From assembly GCF_022376445.1 (NCBI RefSeq), contig NW_025955000.1:124001-188000 (forward strand): 64,000 nt of DNA, written 5' to 3'. Numbering within the stretch: the stretch's first letter is position 1; every line of letters begins with the position of its first letter. The translations under genes were made by a program, and so were the position numbers. The stretch comes from Fomitopsis serialis (Eukaryota > Basidiomycota > Agaricomycetes > Polyporales > Fomitopsidaceae). The notes under the pieces were generated by a model that was given only the letters and a program-made list of their open reading frames with translations, was not told the origin of the DNA and did not search any database. Below, piece after piece: positions 22,830 through 32,486 of this stretch.

Positions 22830-23960
22830 GGTATCTAGACATGATAACCCTGCGCCCGATTTCTCAGTCGGAGTCGTGGGCCAGCCGCACATGAAGCGGG
22901 TACGTCGGAGCTGGGAGGTTATGGCCACTATGGTGGGATGACTCGTGAAGTTACTTAGCTTGAGAAGAGAGTCCTGCGATCAGTGAGTCAGTTGTGCTAT
23001 CTCCATGTCTGACTTACATGAGAACTCCAGATCTGCGGTAGTTGCAAAGCACGTCAGGTCGAGATGTGTGAACGCCACTACGACCTAGCGCAGGCAGCGA
23101 CAGCCGTGTATCGGCCTCTCCATTTGACTGCGGTCTTAGCCTCGATGCGGCCTGTTCTGCGTATGCCGTAGCCGCGTACCGACGCCCAGCCTCATGACGG
23201 ATTGCTTCAACGCTCAGTGATCTCGCGACCTGCTGTTGCAAGCTCCTTGACGCGGTGCACGAGACTCATAGACGTCTCTGGGACGGTGTAGTTGCGTCAC
23301 GGCGGCTCCGAGTACTGAATGCGAGGTCACGATGCCATGGTATGACCGGACACGCAAGTTAGTCCATCGCTGCCGTCTATTCTCCTCTGCTCATCCTACG
23401 TCGCATCTGTAGGAAGGCCGCTGTTTGTTCATCAAGGTCCGTCGGGGCTTTCGATAGCACGTCTTTGCTGCCTCTGAGTCGGTTCTTGGTCCTACAACGT
23501 TTTGAGGCTCAGTCTCACTCGTCTTCTAGATGGGAATGTCAGAATTGATCGCTACAACCTTCGTCTCACGTCTGAGATGTTCTAGGTCGAAGATACCGCT
23601 GTGCTGTGCAATGTCGCCTTCCGAATGGATCATGGCTGCGTATGAGACCCGTTACTTCAGGGCGCAAGCGACATCCTCCCCATATACCGATCCATTCTAT
23701 TCACTTCATCATCCATCGACAGCAGACGCCCTGGCTGGTGAGTGCATTCGTTCGACGGACAGATGGCCGTGTTCATGATAGGCCACTTTCAGCATTGTTA
23801 TATTCCTTTATACCTTTCGCGATCCATTTGTCTACCACGCCTACGTCCCCGCCGGCATACGCGCACCTTCTACGCGTCTCCACACCGGTCTGCGGCTCTT
23901 CGTCGCGCTAGTCACTGCTTGCGCCGCCAACGCGTACCCTATCTCCGCTCCCGTGCACGT
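22830..23960 (-). repeat. Long degenerate dispersed repeat, copy 2 (inverted)
   Basis: Read on the minus strand this is colinear with 3700-4900. Matches run from around 23800 (GATGGCC...ACACGGCCATC) through 23433-23405 to about 22840. Divergence is high with many small indels. Its far end overlaps a dead secreted-protein gene on the plus strand. Confidence 0.5.
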
Positions 23961-24510
23961 CGTTATTAAGCCTGACTGCTTAACCCTAGGGTTTGCCTCC
24001 ATTCAAGCCGCGATGCCGCACCCATCTTTGTGCGCGCGACTCACCCACGACCCACTATGGCTGCGCGTCGCTGACCCGGACGTCCGTACGGAGACGCGGT
24101 TGAGGGCGGAGCAGACGGAGAATACAAACGGCGGGACGAATGTGCCAACGGAAGGGAAGCCTGAGGGGAGGCCATGGGTAGTTGATGGGCAGCTGGGTCT
24201 CCCTGCGAGCGACGATGCGGCATGCAGTATGGAGACTCCGAAGAGAAGTGGGGCTAGACGACAGATCCGGCGCGGCGTGCGACTGAAACTGCTACGTACG
24301 TATGCACCGTGCGTTTGCGCTTCCGGTTTACCTGGACATCGATTAATTATGCACCGCTCAGGTTTCAGGGTGTCGCTGACGGTGACTGCGGGCAAGAGCC
24401 AAGGTGGATCATCCGCTCGATACATGTTCCTCTTTGGACTAAGCATTGTACCGCTTCAGGTTCTCGCGGTATTCGTCGCAGGCACATTCACCCGCGGTTG
24501 CCCGCGTTGA
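23872..24510 (+). pseudogene. Probable dead small secreted-protein gene (start codon lost)
   Basis: From 23872 the plus strand encodes a classical signal-peptide core, GLRLFVALVTACAANAYPIS, in a long open frame, but the position expected for ATG (before CGTCTC) reads ACG and no in-frame ATG lies nearby upstream. The frame then continues with a charged, Gly/Thr-rich segment containing Lys-Arg and Arg-Arg pairs (TPKRSGARRQIRRGV). An intron after the signal peptide, as in sister genes, is possible but not clearly delimited. The call rests on the leader and its likeness to the 10437/16260/25986/28450 set. A non-AUG start is an alternative. Confidence 0.35.
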
Positions 24511-25762
24511 TTCGAGTACGCTGCGCACGACGGCGAGGATGCGTATATGAGAAGGCCCGGAGACGAGGCTCTCCGACCCGGTGGATAATATGTGTGAGCT
24601 AGACATGCTGTAACGTCCCTGAAAGGTAGCATCGAGTCTGATACGGTCTGTCCCTGGTTTCCGCCGCCGTATCGATATGCTATGCAGATGAGCGACGACC
24701 AGAGAGCGGACGTGTGAGTTCTCTCCACGAAACACTCCACTCAGACGTGACATATCTTCGTATTTTGTATCATTCGCAGTTTGTACGCTAGCCGTGCTTC
24801 CCGAATCCCCATGGAGTTCACCGAACAAGGACCGAAGCTGACGTTAACATGGTGTACTTTATCATGCAAATTGCACTGCCGGTTCCTGGGCCATTCATCG
24901 AACACTGTGACACGTATCATTCGAGGGTGCTTTACTGCACAGCAATTTCGTTCTGCAGTCGGCGGTACTGTATTACAACTGTCTTGGTTCTGGGCGCTAG
25001 ACTGATCACGTAAGTGCATGTGTACGGCATGAAAGTAGATGCTTTCTGTTCGTGCCTTTTTGCTCTCGCCGCAAGTCCACCGCTGGGCCAGTTTCTGAAA
25101 TGTACGCGTCTCCTTTGTGGTATTGGCAGTACACCTATTAACGGTTTATTAGGACAGTGAACGGGTAACGTCCTTGAAGCGACACAGGAGTCAGCAGGAG
25201 TGCCGGTGACAAATTCTGACAGCTCGTCGAAGACGGGGCACTGCTTCTGAGCGCTTCGGGCTGGCTTCGGGCGATCGGAGGACTGTCAAGATGTGGATGC
25301 AATCCGCGCACACGACGTCCGCTACGTCGGAACTCGGGCTTCGCCAAAGGCTTCAATTGAGTCTGCAGCCGGTGAGCACTGCACCGTACGATGCTCTACT
25401 GCTTGTTAACATGCCTTGTATTGGCGCAGCGGCCTTGAGACGCCTCATTGAATGATAATTTCCAAGGTGCAATTGTGCGTAGAGAAGCGTAGCCAGCGCG
25501 ATTCTGCAAATAATGAAAGCTCTGCAAGAGGGCCTCGAGTCGCTCAAACGCACTGCATGATGTATTAACGGCATCCCGGTTTTTGCTGCGCCGTGCGTCA
25601 ATCAGCACGTCAGAATCGAGGGGACTCTGATGAGTGGAACGTCAACGGACGTCAATCAGCTCATGCTCCTCCTCGCGCGTTCTTCCGGCTCTCCTGCCGT
25701 CTCCATGCGCGCTGCGCCGAATGGTCACCGTGGCCAGGCAGGAGACGCTGGGTTCGCGTGCG
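24511..25762. other. No gene recognised
   Basis: Only short overlapping frames without domain or splice support are visible up to the promoter of the next gene. Confidence 0.35.
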
Positions 25763-25769
25763 TATAAAA
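25763..25769 (+). promoter_or_regulatory. TATA box, shared with the convergent paralogue
   Basis: CGTATAAAAG occurs here, and GCGTATAAAAG occurs at the mirror position of the minus-strand gene. Both promoters also share a GTACTGGCT word directly before a 5'UTR intron donor. Here that intron is 25845-25904. Confidence 0.65.
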
Positions 25770-25985
25770 GGAGCCTCGTCGCCGCTCTCATTCCCCAGCT
25801 CACTTCACCTTCTCGGGCTCACCTCCACAAGCAAGTACTGGCTAGTGAGTATTCCGCGTATACGGCCTTCACTGCGAATCGTTGACTGACCATTGTCTCT
25901 CCAGCTTCGCTTGTTTTATTTTCACGACTCTCGCTCTCATTCCTTACGATCCACACCGTACATCACTGCAGATAAATCATCCACC

Positions 25986-26908
25986 ATGCGTTTCGGAGCC
26001 GCCATTTCCTTGCTTTGCGCTGTCGCCGCTGTGGCCCCCGCTGCGTTTGCTATGCCAGTTGCCTCTGACGCGTATGTCCTTTCCACCTGTATTTAGTGGT
26101 CATGGCGCTGACTTCCACACCCAGGACTGACGGTCTCGAGGCTCGTGCCTACGACGCCGAGGTCGCCGACCTGATCGCCAGGTCCGACTTCGACGAGGCG
26201 ACTTCTCTCGTCGCACGCGCCGTCGCGGACGTGCTCAGCGCGCGTAGCGACCCGCCACGGTACCACAAGAACGACCCCAGCAACGGCAAGAAGCCGAAGT
26301 ACTCGGAGAAGGACCCCAACCCTCCTCCGAAGTACCGCCAGAAGGACCCTCACAAGCCCAACCGCGAGCCCAAGCCAACCGGGCCCGTCGAGTGGGTCGC
26401 GCCGTACGCGTGACCTCGGCGAGGTAGAGGACTTCGCGCTCGCTGCGCGGAGCGACCCACCCCGCTACCACAAGAACGACCCCAACAACGGCAAGAAGCC
26501 CAAGTATTCGGAGAAGGACCCCAACCCTCCTCCGAAGTACCGCCAGAAGGACCCGCACAAGCCAAACCGCGAGCCAAGCCGAAGCCGGGCCCGTCGCGCC
26601 GCACTCGTGAGCTCGCGGAGGTTGACGATCTCTGGGCGCGCGAGGCGGACGAGGACCTCTGGGCGCGCGAGGAGTTGGAGGAGATGTGGGCGCGCGATGT
26701 GGAGGAGGTGATGGCGCGTTCCGACCCGCCCCACTACCACAAGAACGACCCCATCAACGGCAAGAAGCCCAAGTACTCGGAGAAGGATCCCAACCCGCCT
26801 CCGAAGTACCGCCAGAAGGACCCGCACAAGCCTAACCGCGAGCCCAAGCCCAAGCCGGGCCCGTCCGGGTCGCGCCGCACGCGTGAGCTCGCTGACTTCT
26901 GGTGGTAA
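25986..26908 (+). CDS. Secreted tandem-repeat protein with dibasic junctions
   Basis: Exon 1 (25986-26071) encodes a signal peptide (MRFGAAISLLCAVAAVAPAA, then FAMP). A 53-bp phase-2 intron separates it from exon 2 at 26125. Exon 2 starts with DGLEARAYDAEVADLIARSD and contains three copies of a Pro/Lys-rich unit of about 45 residues (SDPPRYHKNDPSNGKKPKY, NPPPKYRQKDPHKPNREPKP) near 26248, 26450 and 26716. Spacers contain SRRTREL and repeated WARE motifs. As written, the frame stops at 26413 after unit 1 (124 residues). Units 2 and 3 are open in other frames up to TAA at 26908, so about two small indels separate a one-unit from a three-unit protein. The Arg-Arg sites suggest Kex2-type processing. 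Function is unknown. Confidence 0.6.
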
Positions 26909-27503
26909 ACGGACAGATAGGAGTGTAGGGAGGAACCTTACGGTACTAGTTGTACATTTGACGTGGATTCAATGAGATTCGACGAGTTGCGGAAACTTTC
27001 GATTGTGTGATTGGATGATGAGTTGGAAATCTTCTAGCGGCTGCGCCTTCGGTGTTTTCATTTGTGATATGTTGGGTGAGTGGTCCTTCTCTCTGACTTT
27101 CGGGCTGAGCGCGACGCTGATCGATCTTTTGGTTAGACACGCAGACGTGTCGCGTCTTGGTTTGGTTACGCAAAGTGGTGCTTCACTGTGATCATTCGCA
27201 TTCTTCGCCCGCGTGAGTACTTAGATTTAACGGTCAGACGAGCACTGGCAGTCATCGTCATTGAGGATTCAAGTCAGCATCAGGAGTTCGACAGCTCGGC
27301 GCACACATTGCGTCGTACAGCCAATTATGTGCTGCGAACAATCTATGCGAGAGATCAGGAGACGACACTGGCAGAGGCTTTGCATCCTTCTTCTTTCGCG
27401 TCGGCACCGCCGCCGCTTTCACAACTTGGATGAGACACCACGCATCAGATTTCAACGCACACTGACATTGACAGCAGCGGCGGTCTCTTGAAGAAACTGC
27501 CCG
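26909..27503. other. Intergenic between convergent genes
   Basis: No coding region is supported. It should hold the 3' end of the plus-strand repeat gene. Confidence 0.4.
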
Positions 27504-27734
27504 CTATAGCCCGTTAGCGACAACTCGCCCAAGTATGATATGGACCGTGAACACGGCATTCTTCTCGGGCGTGTACTTCGCATCGATCTTGGTACCCTTC
27601 GAGCTCTTCAAGATCGTGTCTTCCGCGTGATATCGCATAGTCTGCTTGACGATAACGAAGTCCTTCGAGCTCGTGTTGATGTTATACCACTCATCATTGG
27701 TTACGAGGTACTTCAAAAGTTGCACGCGATACAC
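27504..27734 (-). pseudogene. FB-lectin pseudogene with internal deletion
   Basis: The minus strand encodes the beginning of the lectin (NTSSKDFVIVKQTMRYHAED, matching residues 11-29 of copy 1) joined directly to its end (LKSSKGTKIDAKYTPEKNAV, then FTVHI). About 85 central residues, including the HNYKRWCD block, are deleted in frame. The initial MTYTI segment is degraded and the usual stop is replaced by a short tail. The 3' flank still matches those of the other lectin copies. Confidence 0.85.
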
Positions 27735-27805
27735 GTGTCAGCAGTCAAATCAGATTCATCCATTCACCGACAACTAGCACAACGTCTACGGCCCCGAACT
27801 CTCCC

Positions 27806-28450
27806 TCAATCCATATCCCATTCAGCGACCTCCCACATCGCCCTCTTACCATGGTGCTTCCGTTCATTCACAGTGGGGAGGCTCGACCCGCCCTGCGTCG
27901 ATGGCTTCGTGCCGCCCGGATATTGCGGTGGCGGATGAGGGCTGCCCGGGCGGTCGTACGGGGGAGGGTCCGTCCGTCTGTGGTGCTTCCGCTCCTTCAC
28001 GCTTGGGAGGTTCGAACCGCCCTGCGTCGAAGGCTTCGTGCCGCTCGGGTACTGTGGCGGCGGGAGCGGGCTGCCCGGACGGTCGTACGGCGGAGGGTCC
28101 GTGCGCCTGTGGTGCTTCCGCTCGTTGACAGTGGGGAGGTTCGAGCCGCCCTGCGTTGAGGGCTTCGTACCGCCCGGGTATTGCGGCGGCGGATGAGGGC
28201 TCCCCGGACGGTCGTACGGCGGCGGATCCGTCCGTCTGACGTAGTCCACGTAGTCGGAGAGTAAGCGAGCGTAGATGTCCGTGTCTACGACGTCGGCTCT
28301 ACGCCATGAAGTCCTACGAGGTGGATGAATGTTAGCGGGCGTATCTCGCACCAAACGGCACAAGACTCACGGGTAGTCTGCGAGTGCACCAGGTGCAGCT
28401 GCACAGGCGGCGAGCACGAAGACCAGGAGAGCGTTCGCGTTGATGAGCAT
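27806..28450 (-). CDS. Secreted Pro-rich repeat protein, candidate Kex2-processed precursor
   Basis: Exons 28450-28371 (80 nt) and 28313-27806 join across a 57-bp phase-2 intron (GTGAGT donor, CGTAG acceptor) to give 195 residues. Exon 1 is a signal peptide (MLINANALLVFVLAACAAAP, cleavage near GALA). After a short spacer come three near-perfect 43-residue (129-bp) repeats, each beginning RR-TDPPPYDRPGSPHPPPQY and ending ERKHH. The third is followed by GKR and an acidic 11-residue tail AMWEVAEWDMD. Each unit is thus bounded by Arg-Arg or Lys-Arg, the cleavage signature of Kex2 in the Golgi. The frame is intact. The [ST]DPPxY and PPPxY motifs, the promoter and the intron layout are shared with the convergent gene at 25986. 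Structural or adhesive roles are alternatives to peptide release. Confidence 0.75.
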
Positions 28451-28728
28451 AGTATGAGGCTTGAGGGCGTACTGTGAGGAAACGTGTGCTGAGCCCGAGG
28501 TTCTGCGAGCCTTGAGAAAACCTGGCGTGGAGATCGTGAAGGTGAAATTATATCAATCAAGAACAGCTACAAGAACGGACAATAATCAGCTGTGAACCAA
28601 GGATGATGACTGCGCTACACGCAGTGGTGGCGCAGTCCGAAGCGATGCTCACCAGCCAGTACTGTTCTTTCGGGTGAGCTCAGAATGAGAGGAGAGGAGC
28701 TGGAGGACCTTCGCAAAGACGGTGTCGC

Positions 28729-28735
28729 TTTTATA
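28729..28735 (-). promoter_or_regulatory. TATA box of the minus-strand repeat-protein gene
   Basis: On the minus strand GCGTATAAAAGCG precedes a leader whose 5'UTR intron starts after ACTGGCTG at 28652 (GTGAGC). The arrangement mirrors that of the convergent paralogue. Confidence 0.65.
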
Positions 28736-30595
28736 CGCAATTGACTGCGCGCCTGTGGGTTTACCTGTCACTGCTGATCACATCAACAGGGTCGTCCGAA
28801 GCGCACTCTCGGCGGCCCCGGGGGCGGTCCTTGATGATGAGTCGCATGACGTAGCAGTAAAGGTGCGCTCGCAACGCACTTGTCCACTGGTATTCCGGTC
28901 CTGCAGGAAGGCTAGTATTAGCTAGACACCTCTAAGTGATTACTTGGCCGGTGAACGTTTGATGGAACCCAATACAGGCAGGCCGCAATCTTGGCAGGCG
29001 AGCGCAGCCAGAGGCCAGTGTACTATGTACTAACCTACGAACTCGATCACTGTTTGACCAAAAGCTGCGTCTGATCAACGGAGTCTGATCCAAATCTGAT
29101 CTCAGTGCGGTTCAAAGTTTCTGATCGGTGCTTGCTCACCTGCTTCAAGTTGCTTCCGCGGTCCAGATTTGACGACCAGTTTGCCATTGTGGGTGTAGTA
29201 AAGGACTCGGTGGTAATTTTCGCTCGCAAGCGGGCGTCCGCGCGGCCTTCAATTCGAATCGCTCCTCCACTAATAGCTCGAGTCGGTCTTCGATGATCAC
29301 GCCGTGGTCGCAGAGTGTCTCTATGTAAGCGTCACCTGGCAGACAAAGAAAGTTGTTCGCGGATCTTGCCAATCAGCGATCATGATGCCATGATATTGGC
29401 TTGATGCTTAAACTTAAAGACCCGGGAACCCTAGAGGAGGCCGTGCACTCTGATTCATGCAATGCCTGGCAAAGGTCGGCACTGATACACCATATACTAG
29501 GTCGGAGTTCATCTCGTTCGCTAATTGAACTCCACTGTGATCAGGTTTCAGGTGAGTACGGTCTCAGGCAGACTCTCGCGTATAATATATTCAGCTGCGT
29601 CCAGCGGTATGTAACCACCGCAAAAGTCATGCGCGAACAGTGTCTGACATTGTTGCCGCTAGCGAAGCGATGTTCGGACTTTATGCATACCATGATACGG
29701 TCCTCCTCCGCGATTGCGACACTACGCCGCCGCCGCGGTCGCTGACCCTGATGCAGCCCAGATTTGGAGCAATTTTATTGCAAGACGCGTACCCTTTCAA
29801 GTGATCAGCAAGTTACAACTTTAGCCTAGGCCCCTCAACTGCCTTTGTCTTGCGGGTGCCATGATGTATGTATGCGCCGTTGGACTTCCAGTATCTACCT
29901 AACAGCGGTCCTCAGGCTGCAGGATCGACTCGATGTCAGTGGACAAAGCGCGATGCGAGACCTCTCATTCTCAGCCCACCAGAACGAACGGTACTGGCGA
30001 GTCGTGAGCGTCGCTTCGCACTATCATGCAGCTCCCGCCTGACCACCAGTCATTTACAGTCCTTAGCTGATGATTATCTGTAGCCGTTCTTGATTAAGAT
30101 GTGTTCACGTTCACGATCTCCGTTTCAGGCTTTCTCGATGAATTCACAGGGCGCCGGGGCATACAGCATGAAGAGTAGATTTGGGCTCATGATTTTTCGC
30201 GCGAAGACGTGCGTCCTATTCACACCAGGCCCTGCCTGAGATGGCATGAATGCGATGCCGCAATTTTGACGACGTACCCGTAAGCACGTTTATTAACCAC
30301 TAAGTGCGGGGTTTATTACTGATCTCGACGGCGACAATCTCTGAGTTACGCCTCCGCCATTCGCTCTTCGCGACTCCACCGGAATACCAGGCTCACGCCT
30401 TCGTCGTCAGCGCACGCCATATGCTATGTATGTATGATTGATTCCATTCCAATCCAATCCAAGCTTGTTACATCCATACGGGGTATACCATGTAGATATT
30501 GACCACTACTTATTAACCAAATTTTACCCGCGCAACGACGTGTCTCGAATGCACTCAAGAGCGTCACGGCCATGCAGACTAGAGGAAATTACAGA
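28736..30595. other. No gene recognised; repeat fragment at 30190-30380
   Basis: Around 29060-29130 the word CTGATC recurs several times. The stretch 30190-30380 matches 3370-3540 (a CGAAGACGT...GTCCT...TTCAC segment and ATCTCGACGG), so it is another partial copy of the dispersed repeat. No supported gene. Confidence 0.4.
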
Positions 30596-32073
30596 TCACC
30601 GTGTACCTCCCGACCAATAATCCCACCGCACGGCCTCCACATTCTGGTCGAACCACTGCTTGTCCTCTAGAGCCAGCTCGCCACAATCATATACATAGAG
30701 GTCCGCCACCGGCCTCAACACATACCCGACATCATCCTCCATCGCGAAGCCGGTCGCCGCATGTGCCCTGAGGCGCGCTTCGAGGACCGCCCGCAGGTCT
30801 GCACTTCGGAACTGCCTGCACCCGACGATATGGAGGCCCCTGAGGTCAGGGCACACCCATACGTCCTCGCCGTGCTCTGTAGTCGTCGGCTGGGCAAGCG
30901 CTTGGAGCACAGCCGGCTGCAGGCCATCGGAGTCATGAATCCACACCTCGGAGCAGGGAGTGAGGAAGTACAGCATTGTCGCCGGGTCCGCGATCCCAGT
31001 GATGGTGAGATAATACGACTCGCTCACAGTCCCCAGGCTGGGAGAAGAGCTGGATGCGCCGCGGATGGGCATCGAGCAGCGCGTGTACGACAGCGACTCG
31101 AGGTAGGGATAGTCGAGGAGGCGGTTGAACTCCGCGACGGCGTCTCCGGACATGCCGGTGAAGCTCACGTCGGCACCCCAGTAGTATGCGCGCGGGAGGG
31201 GTGGTCCAGTGTAAGAGACGTCGAGCTGGAGGTCCATGAAGTGAACTAGACCCACGCTCGGGCAGGCTACAAGAGCCTGCAGAGGTCGATGAGGGGGACA
31301 GGTACGTGGTGTGAGTCGGTGAGAGTGAGGAAGCGAAGCTTGGGTGGTATCAGCGACCGGCGGAGAGGCTCCACGTATGCTTCGTGGAAGTGGACGCCGC
31401 CCATGGAGAGTTCCTCGAGCGCGGGCGTGTCGAATGTACCTGTAGACAACGGGTCCGGTGTGGCGCGCACAACCGCATCGCCGATAATGAAGTCGAGGTT
31501 CAGTTGAACTAGCTCCTCCGCGTATCCGACTAAGTCGGCACATGGGAGCGGAAGGGAGCTAGAGTGAAGGAGCCTAATGCTCAAGACCTTCCATCGCTTA
31601 ACGTGCGGCAGCAGCAGGTCAAGAATAACCCTGATCTGAGCCTTCTCCGTGGGATCTTGCATCGACGGATCGAACCTCCGCATGATGTAGATGTGGAGTG
31701 GCTGGTCGCGCGACCAGGCAAGGTATTGGCGGATCCTGGTGAGCGGTGTCGGGTCCGTTCCGGTCCAGATGATGAGTTGTGCCCAGAATATGGAGATGTT
31801 TGACATAGCTTCACGCCAGAGAGGACAGACAGAAGCAAGGTACTCTGCAGAGCTCATCCAATGGTCGGTGATGCGACGATCGCATGGCGGTGGGGGTACA
31901 AGCTGGATATTATCCCGTGTGACATCCCCCCTCCGTTTGAACCGGCGCAGTACGTCACCAAATACATCGCGAAGGATGACGAGGAGAAGATCGGGTGGGA
32001 GGTCGTTGACCGTGACTGTGGTACGAGACTTGCGGGCAGCACAGAGAGTACTATGCGCATGCTCTCCTTCCAT
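30596..32073 (-). CDS. F-box protein (subfamily C) with one frameshift
   Basis: The minus strand encodes an F-box segment, VNDLPPDLLLVILRDVFGDV, followed by MSSAEYLASVCPLWREAMS and a long leucine-rich region (LYFLTPCSEVW, LRGLHIVGCRQFRSADLRAV) ending TGA at 30596. The ATG at 32073 is the likeliest start (MEGEHAHS); an in-frame ATG lies upstream at 32130. The frame breaks once, near 31284, where LIDLC is followed by a premature TAG in one frame while LQALVACPSVGLVHFMDL continues in another. No GT/AG pair explains the shift. Either one base is missing from the sequence or the gene is newly broken. It is divergent from the F-box copy at 32487, and the two form a unit duplicated at 53.9-56.0 kb. 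Confidence 0.65.
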
Positions 32074-32486
32074 GGATCGGACGTCACTGTGATTCTGCAG
32101 TGTCAATGTCACTGTTATTGTAGAGGTCATACTCAGACTTACTCACCACTGCGACGGGATCAGTGACACAGTTGCAGCCTGCCCGCGTGGTCGAAGGTAA
32201 CCCGAAGTTGAAGTCAAGTGTGTGACAACCTGGCAACGCAATGCAGCCTTCTGTAGGCAGATCCCGAACACGGCGCTGTTGGATACTGGGGAGGGCGGTC
32301 GTGTACTGTATGAAGCGAACTGACGAGTCGGCAGCGACTTGGCGGCGACCAGCGGTGAGCGCCGCGGGAAGAGGCGGGAAGGTAGCCACAGACGCGTCGT
32401 GCACGTGACTGCAACACTGGCACCCCTCGGATTTTGTTTCGTCGAGGCTCACGCTTGCCATCGTCGTCTCCAGACAGACCAGCCCA
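32074..32486. promoter_or_regulatory. Divergent intergenic region between two F-box genes
   Basis: This short region must hold both promoters of the divergent F-box pair. A recognisable copy lies inverted at about 55565-55760, so promoter and genes were duplicated together. No clear TATA box is seen. Confidence 0.4.

Noticed and set aside
26093..26827. Minus-strand frames rich in leucine and arginine opposite the repeat gene
   Set aside because: They are repetitive only because the plus-strand units are repeated; no signal peptide or promoter supports them.
27851..28159. Plus-strand frames opposite the Pro-rich repeat gene
   Set aside because: Mirror of the 129-bp units; the minus strand has the signal peptide, intron and TATA box.
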